A stretch of 64,000 nucleotides of DNA, taken from positions 1,364,001-1,428,000 of the forward strand of contig NC_060020.1 in the NCBI RefSeq assembly GCF_021134715.1, written 5' to 3'. Below, piece after piece: positions 29,274-40,595 of the stretch (positions are counted from its first letter, which is position 1; every line of letters begins with the position of its first letter). The position numbers and the translations under genes were made by a program. The notes beneath the pieces were generated by a model that did no database searches, was not told the origin of the DNA, and saw only the letters and a program-made list of their open reading frames with translations. The stretch is from Daphnia pulex (lineage: Eukaryota > Arthropoda > Branchiopoda > Diplostraca > Daphniidae).

Positions 29274-31743
29274 TTATTCCTTGGCGTACGCTGTGTTTCT
29301 GCCATCGTAATTACCACCACTTCCTCGAGATGATCCTCTGGGAGCTCCTCGGGGTGGACCTCCACGGTATCCACCACTGTTGCCTCTTGGCGCATACGAT
29401 GAGTTTCCTCTGTCGCCAGATGATCGGTAGGAACCGCCCTGGTTGTAGTTTCGTTCGCCATTGTTGCCTTGGTAGCGACCTCCACCATTGTTGCTTTGGT
29501 AGGAACGTTCGCCACCCTGATAAGAGCCGCGTTCCATTCCGTTGCGATCACCTCCATTACCTTGATGACGATCATTATTCTGATAGTTCCTTTCGCCGTT
29601 TCCTTGACGATCACCACCACCATATCCACCTCTGGAGTTGTTATAGTAGCCTGATCCGCCACCACGTGATCCTCCTCTAGGCCCACCGTTACCACGACCA
29701 CGGTAGCCACCGCGACGACCATCTGTACCTAAAATAGCCCATTCTAGACCAGTTATTAAGTTTCAGAACCAGAAAACCAGTAATAAACCAAAAATTTAAC
29801 CACAATTACCTTGATCGTTTGAACGGTAATTTGAATTAGTCCACGTGTTGGATTCGTTACGACTCTGATCCTGTTGGAAAGCCGGAATATCATCTTGAGG
29901 CTCTTCAGCCCATGGTGAACTTGCTGTTGCCCGGTTTTCTTGGGCTTCCACCTGAGCGGTAAGAGGAGCTGGGTTTTCTTGGATGACGGATTCGATAGGG
30001 AGATCATTAGAAGGTTGTTGCTGTTGATGCATCTGTTGTGGAGGTGGTTGTTGTTGTTGCTGATGCTGTGTGGTTGGTAGCTGCATAGATGGTGGACCAG
30101 GCACAAGTGGTGCAGCATGGGCAGCGTACATCGAAGCTGCATAGTGAGGGTACGCCAGGTGTGGCATCTGAGAATGGACCATCACAACTGCAGAGTCCAT
30201 CGATGCGAGAGAAACAGGAACATGAGCAGCGGTTTGAATGGGCATGGGGACGGATGCAGGGATAGTGGGTAAAACTGGTTTAGCATCAATCATTGATTCT
30301 TGAATGAAATTGAAATCCGTGCTACAGAAAACAAAAAATAGTTAAGATTTAAACAAAATCAATTTAGTAAAGGTTCAATACTCGATGTCGACGGGGAAGT
30401 ACGCTGCAGCTTGTGGGACGACTTGTGGCTGAATAGGCAAAGAGACTTGAGGCTCAATGTACTCCATTCCAGTTTCAACATAGGTTGGCTCATCTGGCAT
30501 GTTTTGATAAACCTAATACAAATCTGGATATTAAAAGAGAACAAGAAAAAACTTTTGCAGTAACTGCTACCGTTTCCATGTGGGTCGTCTGGAACGCTTC
30601 TGATTTCTCCATGACAGGCTCAACAATTTCAGGTTCAACAGGCTCAGGCTCAACTTCTGGAGGAGCCTTCCAATCAAAGTATCCGTTGTTGATAATGCTA
30701 AAGACTAGGTCTTTAAGTTCGCGATATGTGCTACCTGCTACTTCTTTGTTACGTCCCTCCATTAGATGTTGAAAATGGGTGGCTGAGTTTGCAACGGCAT
30801 CCTAAGAAAAAAAATTGTAACTGTGTTCAACTGACATGGAATATAATTCAACAAAATAATACATTGAATTTCTTTGGAAGATTTTGACGGTCAATGGAAA
30901 TCAGGCTGTAGAAAGTATCTAGTTTTTGGAGATCAGATTCTGTAAGTTGAGGTGAACCGTGCAGTCCATTCAAGAAATCTTCACGAGCAGAGGGGGAGCA
31001 CAGGCAATTGAAGATTTCCTAAGAAATAAATAACACATTGTGAAACAAATCCAACACGAAAAAATTGTTTAAAATAATATACATACTTGGATTGTGAAAA
31101 GCTCTTTAAAGCGAGATAACTCATACTGTTGCCTCTCAAAGATTTCTTTCTTCTTCCTTTTCTTCTCTTCTTTGCTTGTTTCACTCCCAATTTTCTCAAA
31201 AGCTGTCAAGAACTCTTTAGTCAACTCCAAATTGGCAACAACCTCATCATAGCGATCAGTGGCACGCTGCTGTTCTTCTGACAGACCCTTTCCTCTTGCC
31301 AACTCTTCACGATATCCATCAAGCCTTATCTGCAATCAAGAACAAAGCATTCAGTATCAAGACACGGATTGTTAATTAAATCTCAACACTTTCATTGCCA
31401 ACCTTGCAATAATGTTTCACATAAAAAATTTACTTAAAAATAAAACATGTTGATGTAGTAAGGTATGAAAACTAAAGCTGACTTGACACGAACTAGAATA
31501 AAGAAAGCCATGTTGAGACACAGGGAGCCGGCGTGACGACCGCGTGTTGCCACAGCCGCCTCCTTCAGAGATTTCCAGAACAAAAAACTATCAAGTTTAC
31601 TGGTGATATATTACCTTCCGTTTTTCCAAATTTCTGCATTTCTTCTCTATAACAGTATTGGCAGATTTGAAAGATTCCGGAAGGTCCAAGACCGAAACTT
31701 TCTCCACTTTTACAGATGTATTGTTAGACGCGATCGACGGCAT
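29274..31743 (-). CDS. Caprin: Caprin, RNA-binding translational regulator
   Basis: Seven exons: 31743-31615, 31329-31087, 31018-30863, 30801-30571, 30512-30382, 30321-29810 and 29728-29274, 618 residues, all in phase. The N-terminal Caprin homology region has KKCRNLEKRKIRLDGYREEL, then LSEEQQRATDRYDEVVANLE, followed by the helical dimer region (exons 2-4: ERQQYELSRFKELFTIQE, NGLHGSPQLTESDLQKLD). The middle is acidic and Pro-rich, with Gln-rich stretches. The C-terminus is a long RGG/Gly-Tyr-rich region with repeated QGGERSYQ-like units. Known Caprins bind mRNA and partner with FMRP and G3BP/Rasputin in stress and neuronal granules. Vertebrate Caprin-1 is about 700 residues, so this one is slightly short. 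I did not find a B-box-like C-terminal C1q domain. Confidence 0.93.
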
Positions 31744-32093
31744 GTTCGGTTCAGTCGAAGTAGCTCTGACTTTAATCTATCCTAACCAGCAACCAGACTA
31801 CCCGAGCTTCTTTCGCTTATGGGGCCATTTGAGTTGTCGGGTTGGGCAACCGTAGGCGAGTTGCCGCAATTCCTGTGACAGAAATGAGGAAATTTAAGGT
31901 TGCCAAAACCGATTTGATTACATATCGATTTCCTCGAATTTCAGAAATTATAACAAATTTCTTCAACTGATAAAATACCTAACTCAATAAATGAAATAAA
32001 GCAACACAGTTTCTTTTTTTTTAGAAAATAGCCAAATTGTTATATGTATTAAAATGGTCCAGACATAAATCATCATTTTGCATGAGAATGAAA
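31744..32093. other. short intergenic region upstream of Caprin
   Basis: This 350-bp region holds the Caprin 5' flank and the 3' flank of the C16orf87-like gene, both on the minus strand. I see no gene or clear core promoter motif. Confidence 0.4.
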
Positions 32094-32823
32094 TCAAAAG
32101 ATGGGGTTGACTGCAACAAGTTTACGATTAATTTCACATAGATTAATTCCCAAGCATAATTGTTTGTGGAGAGGGAGAACGGGACCAGCTTCATCATCTT
32201 CAATCTTCTTTTCATCATTATCTCCAGCACGAGTCCTCTTTCTCCTACGCCTTCCCCTGCCTCCTTTATTTCCAACTGTCTGGTCAAATTCGTCACCCAA
32301 CAGATCATCTCTGTCTTCACTAACACTTGCTGCTAGTCTCTGTCTGGATGATTTAGGCTAAAGAAAAAAAGAATTTTAAAACCAATGAGTCTAAATTTAA
32401 TGGAAAATATCACCTTCCGCTGCTTGTCATATTCTGAAGCATTGTAAAAATCTGGTTTATCTCTTTTAACCCTTTCTGTGCGCCTAATTCCAGATTGAGA
32501 TCTTGATGATGTTGGTTCTGGAGGAGGAGGAGGACTGACACTAGTTTTTTTGTCATTTTCCTCTTTCATTCTGGACACTAATGCAGAGGATCTTCTTGCA
32601 ACAAAAAAAATATGGCCACAAAGGCAATTTTTGCAAGCAACTGCCACCTTGAAAAAAAAAAATCAAATTTAAACAAATTGGTAATTGATTATCGTTTTTT
32701 TCACACAACACATTGATAACTAGCCACTTCTTATCTTGAAATACTTGACTTGATTCTTATTACATGTTTGGAACAAGATGGGCAATTTTTGGTGATGGCT
32801 TTATTATTCCCCTTTGGAGCCAT
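32094..32823 (-). CDS. UPF0547 / C16orf87-like zinc-ribbon protein
   Basis: Three exons: 32823-32764, 32647-32414 and 32357-32094, 185 residues (human C16orf87 about 154). The family signature spans the first junction: NCPSCSKH joined to VAVACKNCLCGHIFF, matching the human [21 protein letters not shown] pattern. This gives two CxxC pairs of a zinc ribbon. A basic middle follows with RRTERVKRDKP. The last exon has GRGRRRRKRTR and ends LHKQLCLGINLCEINRKLVAVNP, comparable to the human ALAEINRK block. The biochemical role is not established; the human protein has been linked to histone deacetylase complexes. The gene shares a 435-bp divergent flank with the orphan gene on the + strand. Confidence 0.9.
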
Positions 32824-33258
32824 GGTTTTCTTTTAACTTAACAATACAGCTGGAGTTTTTTGTAAAGATCCACTGTAATTAACGTTCTCAATCCCAACCG
32901 ATAAACGGACAATAAACCTGGATAAATTACAAACTTAGGAGTCAAACATGGATCAATGTCAAAAAATGGTCTGCTAGAATCGTATACGTAGTGCCCCAGT
33001 CGCCCAATAGGCGTATGTTTGTGAAGGATAAAATTAGACAACGCGGATCGGGGGTGGAAATTTGCTCTTATAAGGGCATTGATTTAGATTTTTTTATGGT
33101 CAAAGATTTCTACAGTAATTTAAGATAGGTCTTCCTTTACCCGCATGTCACTTCCTGTGTACTATGTACAGACTTTTCTTCTTTGAACAAGAACATGAAA
33201 CTCAGTCCACAATGAAAAATAGTATTTTTTTTTTTTTTTTGCTTGGATCCCGCGCGGA

Positions 33259-34281
33259 ATGCGAACTCGACATTTCTATGTAAGGTTACGGCATAGAGGG
33301 CTAATTATAGACTGTTTTTTCGTATTGTGTATGGACTGGACCCATATGGGCATTGCTAAGCCATCCGCCGAGGTAGACGCATCTCCCTTTACTTCTCTTG
33401 CGGTAAATTTGGTTTTCTTCGCAAAAGCGTTTAGTCTAACATTTAAATTGAGTCTAAGTATGGCTAACATTTCAAGACCACGAAGTCGAAAGCGAGCCAA
33501 GGGTGAAATCTGCCACTTAGTTTCTCCTTCATCATCAACGTCGGTATCAGGAAACAACGGCGAACAACCATTGAATTTGTGTGTTCGGGATGAATCTTTG
33601 CCAGTGTTGCTTCATGGAACAATTACAGAGGAACAAGTGATCCGGAATCCGACCATTCGAAGACGGAAAAAACGCTCCGCTATCTTTCTCCCTCCGGAGA
33701 AGCTCGCCGATAACGACGTCTGTATTTGTAAATTTAAATTTGTTGCTGGCCACACGCCACGATTGCAAGAAAAGAAAATTCTTTCCCTTGATTCTGGCGG
33801 AAACTTTCGATTCTTCCCCGAGTTACAGCACCAGCAAAATCAAGAAAAACAACATCTGCAACAACAACAGGAAAAACGGAAGCAATTAGTCATTTCTTCA
33901 GTTGCTGTCCAACAGCCGCCAAATCAGCAAGTAAAGCCAATCCCTGATTTACTTCCAATTGATACTATCCGACCAACATGGTGTCCCCCACCTTCACCTA
34001 CACCCAATAGTCCTCCTCTACTTCTCGCAACAACACCACCTCCTTCTTCGTTAGGCGCCAATCACAGCAACGGAAGAAGACTTTCACGACGTCAAAAGAT
34101 GGAGCAGACCTTTGGGGACAAAGGATTTCTAATCCAAACACAACACGTTCCAGCTACGGAAGGATCTGCATTCTGCAAGTTTCGTCAGCTGAAAAAGTTT
34201 ACTCGTTATTTGTATCGATCATGGCGGCATTATCTACCAGATGAAAACCCAACAGCTACTTCTCCTTCGATTGACGAATAG
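33259..34281 (+). CDS. intronless orphan protein (up to 340 aa)
   Basis: One long open frame. A start at 33259 gives 340 residues. An ATG at 33460 with a good context (AAGTATGGCT) gives 273, starting MANISRPRSRKRAKGE, and I consider the latter more likely. It is basic and Gln/Pro-rich in the middle (HQQNQEKQHLQQQQEK; PPPSPTPNSPP). Recognisable short blocks are EQPLNLCVRDES, RRRKKRSAIFLPPEKL, DVCICKFKFVAGHTPRL, and a C-terminal block SAFCKFRQLKKFTRYLYRSW. These look like conserved motifs of a nuclear regulator, but I cannot name the family. PLNLC loosely resembles a CtBP-type PxDLS motif; this is weak. A possible polyadenylation site is AAATAAACACAG near 34480. Confidence 0.7.
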   Translation: MRTRHFYVRLRHRGLIIDCFFVLCMDWTHMGIAKPSAEVDASPFTSLAVNLVFFAKAFSLTFKLSLSMANISRPRSRKRAKGEICHLVSPSSSTSVSGNNGEQPLNLCVRDESLPVLLHGTITEEQVIRNPTIRRRKKRSAIFLPPEKLADNDVCICKFKFVAGHTPRLQEKKILSLDSGGNFRFFPELQHQQNQEKQHLQQQQEKRKQLVISSVAVQQPPNQQVKPIPDLLPIDTIRPTWCPPPSPTPNSPPLLLATTPPPSSLGANHSNGRRLSRRQKMEQTFGDKGFLIQTQHVPATEGSAFCKFRQLKKFTRYLYRSWRHYLPDENPTATSPSIDE

Positions 34282-34516
34282 CTTTATAAAGCATCGTTAA
34301 ACGAAGTAAAAATTCGGTCGGCGGACGGGACTGAATGCATATAGATTTCGAATGTGAATCCCTTTTCTTACCTTAAGTCATATCACTGCCACATGACAGA
34401 AACTGTGTGCTTCATTCGGTTCGTAAACACTTCTGCATCTGTGTAATATTACAATTGAATATTTTTTGTTGTCAACAAAATAAACACAGGGTGATATATA
34501 TATATATACGTTATCA

Positions 34517-37500
34517 TTAATCTGATTTGAATCCAGTTCGGAAATTGTGCCACATTTGTAAGAATTGAACTCGCTGATTCCATACGTCTCTTTGCCCCCA
34601 ATGGCTCCAAAATCTGAGAAATTTCACCAGAGTAAGAATAATCCGATATTTATAGAAAATACTGAGGTTACTCACAGTCCAAACATGGCGCCACCCAAAT
34701 GCGCGGCATGATCAAAAAGCTTCCACCGCATTATCAAGCCTACTGTATCGAAACAAAGAAGTGCCTTCAAACCCTAGAATAATGTATTTTTGTTAGAAAA
34801 CGTTTTTCGTGGAGACAACAAAGCCAATAAAACTCACCGAATCTGCAGTGAAAGTGAATCCAGGAATAAAGGCTATTTGCAATAGGGCGTCGGGGTGTTG
34901 AGAACAAAAATAAGCAAGAACACCCATAATGGCTCCTGACTATAACATTTAAGATTATAAACAAATTTTAGGGGGCGGGAATTTTTAAAAACCGATTGAG
35001 ATTTTGACTTACCGCTCCAAGGGAAATTCCAGGCATTCGCAACGCTGTCTTGAAGATGTGACTGGCCAATGATGATATCACACCGGCAGAAAGATAGAAA
35101 GCTAGAAATTGTTCTTTACCCATATAATGAGTAGTGGCTAAGAAATAATGTTGTTAAAGGAGATTTCTTTTCATTATGTTGCTTGAGGCTCACTGTACCA
35201 TTCATGAAAGAATAAAGAACATACATGTTGGCTCCAAAATGCAAGAAAGAGTGATGAGAGAATGTTGAAAAGACCATCGGCCAGCAAACAGCTCCTTCAG
35301 GATTAAAAAAATATTAGTTATTAAAAATTTTTGATTCAACTTAATGTTAAGCTTATTACTTGCAAATGGATTAGAACAAAAATATGATATCATAAATTGT
35401 GTCAATGCTGGAATTCTCCAAGCTAACAAAACTGTTGTGTTGGCTAACAAGATGCAATAAAATAGTTTTTGCCCCTCAGTCATATTCTGGCTGTTCCACC
35501 AATGATTCATTTGGTTTCTGAAACTCCCCTGTAAGCATCAACAAATTAAATATAAGCACTAGTTTACAAATGATTGCTGGATGTCTATAACATTTTTAAT
35601 ATTATTCTGTTGTCTCTCAATCCAGTTATTAGCTTTTTGTTTGAATTGCAATGCTTTGCTCCTCATATTTTCATATTCCCAAATTGCACCCAAAGCAAAG
35701 CAGGATCCTGTAAACTTCAGAAGTAAAATAGGGTGTCCCTAAACTATGGACTTGGACAGTCCATTTTGGACTACTAAACTATGGACTTCGATCGAAAACT
35801 ATGGACTTCACCAGATGGCGCTGCCTGTCCGAAACTATGGACTTAGGGACCTAAAATATGGACTTTAACCTGCAGAAACTATGGACTCCATCAGATGGCG
35901 TTATATCCGAAACACTGGACTTGGCGTCTAAAGTATGGACTTTAAATGTATAAACTTGGCTTTTAGATCCGAATATTTTCGCTTAAGTTTTAAACGGTTA
36001 TATGAATATATCTTTTAATTAAATTTAAGCAAACCACAAATTCATTCTGAATGGTGTATTGCGAATATTAGGGGCTGTCCATATATTACGTAACGCGATG
36101 AGGGGGGGGAGGGGGTTGCAAAAAGTGTTACGAAATGTTACAGGGGGGAGGGGGGGAGTTTTGAAAACGTTACGTAGCAAGGCCGAAAATTTTTTTCAAT
36201 TAAAAAAAGTTAAAACAGTGGCAAAAATATCGATTTCCCACGCTAAAATGTAACTAAAATGGTTCTTCTGTTTAGTTTTTTGTTTCCCACGAATAAACAC
36301 AGGAAATACAATTCCCCTGAGTGCTGAGCTCGAGAAGCTAATGATCGAGCAAAGCCCTCAGGGGAATGTCGAAATAGGTTTTCAATGATTGTCGTCATTG
36401 CAGTTCAGACTTTGCGTTATGCCAGTCATCATTTAGCGAGCTCTTTTTCCAAACAAAATGGATAAAAACAAATTATATACTTCTCTTTTCCAATCGTACG
36501 TTGAGGCTCACCCTAAATACATGGCTTTAATCAAGAAAATTTTGTATTTTGTATTTTTTAATTCACCGGGGGGGGTTTTGTTTTTTGTTACGTAATTAGA
36601 AGGGGGGGTGTCTGTTTTTTTGTTACGATCCGTGACAAGGGGGGGAGGGGGGGTCCAAAAAGGTGAAAAATTGCGTTACGTAATATATGGACAGCCCCTT
36701 AATACACGATTTACAAGGTACATTTTGAACATTTCAAAAAAGGTTTTATTATTCTTGATTTGACATTTGAGAAACGAAATAAAACAAAGTCATTTAACGT
36801 TTAAATGCAAGATGAGCAATACCAGAGCACTTTTTTGCACTTGATGGCAGATTCGGGTATGTTCTCGCATTCCGGATGGAAATATTCTTTGCAAATGTTG
36901 CACTGTACCATAGCGTGAAATTTTTTAGGAAGGAGTTTATGAAATCCAAAGTCGGGCATCCGACACACACAGAAGAGGGGAATGGAAATTTGTTTCTTTG
37001 GTCTCCAATTTGAACGCGTTCGGAGTCCTTCGGTTGGAAAAGGAATGATTGCGCCGTCGGAAATGCATTTCATTAGATGGCAGCGCATTTGTGACCCATC
37101 AAACCTCAATTCAGATGGATTAAATGAAAATGCCAAGGCTGTCGCAAATGCGATGGCATATAATCCGCAACTTCCGCTTTCTTTTTGGCTTTCGCATTAC
37201 CCATTATACCCATTATTTTTATCCCTTTATTTTTTTAAGATATGGTAGTGGTTTTGTTAATAATGGAGCTATTGATCTTTTAGGTACACAGTATGAACAC
37301 ATTTCTCAAAAGAGGGAATTAATTTTAAATGTGCTGCAGAACCGCTTATGTCTCTAAAGACTGTTCTTGCCCTATACGTTGTTTTATATAAAAGCAAAAG
37401 TCAATTTAAAAAAATGAGATCTTAAGTATGAATCAAAGATATAAAAAGCATAGCTCATCATCTGATAGAAAGCTTAAACCTATTAATTAAGCAAAAAAGA

Positions 37501-38476
37501 TATGTAGCTCATGCTTCTCTTGCAGTTGGTGCTTTACTTGGACAACCCGAATTTTCAATTTTATCTTTAGAACCGGGTAAACTTAGTGAGAGTAATGTGG
37601 ATATAGGAGGAAGGAATATTAGTTAAATTCGCAAATAGAAGCTTAAAGATATATAAGAGAAAAGAGATTTGGCCTTTAATTAACACGGAAAAACATCTTG
37701 TATTTAAACCGTTTTATAGATCGGATAAAGCAAGACAGCGAATTAATAAAAAATAATACTTTAGAAGAAATTAACAAAAAAATAGAATATTTTACAAAAA
37801 TATATCCTACCGCCTACGGAATTCTACCAAGCAGTGTTCTGGCATTTGATACTATTATTATAATAAAAAACTATGAACCAAACAAATTTTTGCTTTAAAA
37901 AAGTAAGTGTCCCGCCAGCTCTAGAAAGCTCGTGGCTTCTTGTAGTTTATTGAACGGACGTTAAATATATAAAACAAAAAAATGATAGAACGATTCGTAG
38001 TTTATGTTTTACGTTGAATTTGGATAAAGTCCATACTTTTCAGGAAAAGTCCATAGTTTAGTATGGCCATTGGTGGAGCGTTCAGGTTCTAAAATATGGA
38101 CTTTGACAGGCAGCGCCATCTGGTGAAGTCCATAGTTTTCGATCGAAGTCCATAGTTTAGTAGTCCAAAATGGACTGTCCAAGTCCATAGTTTAGGGACA
38201 CCCAGTAAAATACATGTTATTAATTATTCATAAGTAATATTTAAAGAAAGTAAATACCCCAGTTGTAAACAAAACTGGCCCAAACAAACGTCCTTTGCCT
38301 TCGGGTGATACATTCGGTTTTGAAGGTGTCAATTCTACTCGCGATTGCAATCTTGAGGAGCCTCCTCGACCAGTCCATTTACCACCTTTAAAGACAATTT
38401 GGTGTAGATTTCCCTTCTTAAAAGACAATAGAGTTCGCCTGCTAACTTCACTTTGAAACCTATGCACGGACAGCAT
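34517..38476 (-). CDS. Parl: PARL, mitochondrial rhomboid protease
   Basis: Eight exons: 38476-38258, 35714-35592, 35528-35360, 35294-35199, 35137-35013, 34939-34838, 34773-34676 and 34613-34517, 342 residues (human 379), all in phase. The N-terminus is basic (mitochondrial targeting type: [20 protein letters not shown]). Membrane segments follow, with [17 protein letters not shown] in the second rhomboid helix. The catalytic Ser is in GASGAIMG (spanning exons 5 and 6) and the catalytic His is in [12 protein letters not shown] (exon 7). The C-terminus [16 protein letters not shown] matches the PARL tail. PARL cleaves PINK1, PGAM5 and others in the inner membrane. Intron 1 (35715-38257) holds a 2.47-kb transposon, and without it the intron would be about 61 bp. 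Confidence 0.95.
36071..36698. mobile_element. nested PIF/Harbinger-type MITE with TTA duplication
   Basis: The ends are perfect inverted repeats, GGGGCTGTCCATATATTACG at the left and its reverse complement at the right. TTA flanks both ends (36068-36070 and 36699-36701). The subterminal regions have G-runs next to GTTACG motifs. At about 36312-36370 there is an internal foldback, ATTCCCCTGAG with CTCAGGGGAAT. No coding capacity is seen. A 3-bp TTA duplication suits PIF/Harbinger elements. Confidence 0.75.
36801..37200 (-). pseudogene. transposon-encoded Ulp1-like protease end with PHD finger (fragment)
   Basis: The open stretch inside the PARL-intron transposon reads [15 protein letters not shown], placing the presumed catalytic Cys of a C48 peptidase at 37169-37167. 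It continues with [18 protein letters not shown], a linker typical of such transposon proteins, and a C-terminal PHD-type finger ending CSSCI then stop at 36801. The upstream catalytic His/Asp part is not visible in frame, so this is a fragment. It belongs to the transposon, not to PARL. Confidence 0.6.
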
Positions 38477-38937
38477 TTTGATGAGTTTTAAATAGGAAAA
38501 ATCTTCCTTATCATTATCATTCGAAAACTAACATCAACTATTTATAGTCAAGCAGACCATAGCATAGAGCCATCAGCCATAGAGTAGACCAAGCAGACGA
38601 CAGCCACGAATAAATACCCCAAAAAAATTTCAGCAAAGAAAGGAAGAAATCAAGAAAGTGATTTGATCTAAAAAAGAGATAACAATTAAATCTTCCTATA
38701 ATTAGGGTATGTTTCATTTTTAAATATTTTTATTAGGTTTGAAAAATGAAAACCGTACCAATTTGATTTGTGATTTCTAAAATTTTCCCGTTAGGCCTAT
38801 TATACTTCTTCTCACCAGGTGGTGTGGGAGAACAAATACAGAAGAAATTATCGGTACGTAACGAAATATCTCCTGGATTGCAAATTACTGTAAAAGTCGC
38901 AAATCAAAGTTTGATTGAAGATTGAATAACCCAAGTC
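38477..38937. promoter_or_regulatory. divergent promoter region, PARL / UBE2K
   Basis: A 461-bp region separates the start codons of PARL (minus) and UBE2K (plus). It is AT-rich and holds no gene. Both transcripts must start here. I saw no clear TATA box placed for either gene. Confidence 0.45.
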
Positions 38938-39737
38938 ATGGCAAACATCGCTGTGCAACGTATTAAACGAGAGTTGAAAGAAGTTTTAAACAGTGATGAG
39001 GTAATCGTAACATTTAAAATACAATTTTTTAAAATGACTTTTAAAAACATCATTACGCATTCTATTTCTGATAGGTCGCAAGGTGTTCTATCCATGTTGA
39101 ACTGGTCGGCGAAAGTTTTGCTGAATTGAAGGGAGAGATAGCTGGTCCACCTGATACTCCATATGAAGGTGCAAGATTCCAATTAGAAATCAAGATTCCT
39201 GAGACATATCCTTTTAACCCTCCCAAAGTTCGGTTTGTCACCAAAATTTGGCATCCGAATGTTTCTTCAGTAACTGGAGCTATCTGCCTTGACATTCTAA
39301 AAGTAATTTCTTAATAAATAAGTTAAAATAGTTCTTAATGCCATGTATGTCAATATAGCATCAATGGGCTGCAGCTATGACTCTACGAACTGTCCTCTTA
39401 TCTTTGCAAGCATTATTGGCCTCCCCAGAACCAGATGATCCTCAAGATGCAGTAGTTGCCCGACAATGCAAAGATAAGCCTCAGATTTTTCAGCTCACAG
39501 CTCAACACTGGGCAAATGCTTATGCAGGAGGTGGGTGAACAAGAACATGTCAATTACTTTTACCTGAATGGGATTTTAGTTCCTTAATTGTCTCAACTAG
39601 GTCCTTCCGTTAATCCTGACTATGAGAACAAAATTCGGCGACTAAAAGATCTTGGTGTAACAGAAATGAACGCACGAGCATCACTTTCCTCGTGTGACTG
39701 GGATTTAGAACGCGCAACTGAACAGATCTTTAGTTAG
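38938..39737 (+). CDS. UBE2K: ubiquitin-conjugating enzyme E2 K (with UBA domain)
   Basis: Four exons: 38938-39000, 39075-39302, 39359-39530 and 39601-39737, 199 residues (human UBE2K 200). It has the E2 fold: [55 protein letters not shown]. The catalytic Cys is in [28 protein letters not shown] and [11 protein letters not shown] are conserved family blocks. A C-terminal UBA domain follows ([20 protein letters not shown], then [13 protein letters not shown]). UBE2K makes K48-linked ubiquitin chains in the cytosol. The terminal Ser is followed by TAG. AATAAA lies near 39920 as a possible polyadenylation signal. Confidence 0.97.
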
Positions 39738-40595
39738 TGATTTACATCGTTTTAAGCCCTTTTTTACGTAAGCAAAATGTTATTGCCTACAGTTTTGTGA
39801 GTGAATGGCTGAGGTGTTTGATCAATTTATGAAATTTTTTGCTTTCTATAATGGTCTTTATTGTCATATCTTTAGATTAAATATAAGTTGAACTAAATTC
39901 TACTATGCATCTACCTCTTTAATAAAAATCACTAAGCACAATACTAAACGGGAGTTACAGCTACACTATTTTCTAATGGTTGCTTGTGAAGTTGTGAGTA
40001 ACATTAAATATCAGTTAAGACAGTTTTAACGGCAAGGAAACACACATTCCAGCAGGGTTAGTTTTTTGTATAAAATATGAATACAGATTTCTATAGTAAT
40101 ACTTCTGTTTGTGCGGTTCAATATTCGCAATAGAAACATTGACTTTATACGAAGCCAGGAGCCCGCGCTTGTTAATTAATTGTTGAAGAAATTATTTTAT
40201 ACCTTGTTCATGTGTTTTTAGTTTTTACATCAATGTACTAACTATCGATTCTAGATTGATTTTAGACCAAACAAATAATTGTGAATGATAAATTAATTTA
40301 AAATGCGTTATCTTTTGTAGAACGGGCTCTCACGAATAAATATTCACTGCTTCAGACTCTCAGCTCTTTGCTTGATATAATTACTAGCATATCTTATGTG
40401 AATATGAATATGTTTGTAATTAATTAACTAATTATAAGTTTTTTCGGTTTTTTGTGCCAAAAAGTAAATTTGCTTATCCGTATCCGCTGATTAGTAGCAT
40501 CCTGCTAATATAACAAGTTTGAATTTTTAGTCTGCTACAATGGCGCGGAATTGACATTTCTTGTGTTTGTTTTCTAAACAGTCTTAAATTTTATA
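39738..40595. other. UBE2K 3' flank and POT1 5' flank
   Basis: AT-rich, no gene seen. It includes AATAAAAATC near 39919, and several T-rich stretches up to the POT1 start at 40596. Confidence 0.4.

Larger units (their letters stand above)
35731..38203. mobile_element. 2.47-kb DNA transposon in PARL intron 1 (Ulp1/PHD-encoding, 9-bp target duplication)
   Basis: Terminal inverted repeats of about 110 bp begin GGGTGTCCCTAAACTATGG and include GACTTCACCAGATGGCGCTG. AGTAAAATA flanks both ends (35722-35730 and 38204-38212), a 9-bp target duplication. Near each end, AAACTATGGACTT recurs several times, in opposite orientations at the two ends, like transposase binding sites. On the minus strand an open stretch (about 37200-36801) encodes a C48/Ulp1-like protease end ([19 protein letters not shown]) and a PHD-type zinc finger ([29 protein letters not shown]). 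No complete transposase is visible. A MITE is nested at 36071-36698. An Ulp1 domain and a 9-bp duplication fit Mutator-like elements; the assignment is inference. Confidence 0.8.

Noticed and set aside
37380-37900. AT-rich open frames in the PARL-intron transposon
   Set aside because: The longest (66 residues from 37698) has no domain, and nearby frames are interrupted; I treat it as non-coding transposon interior.
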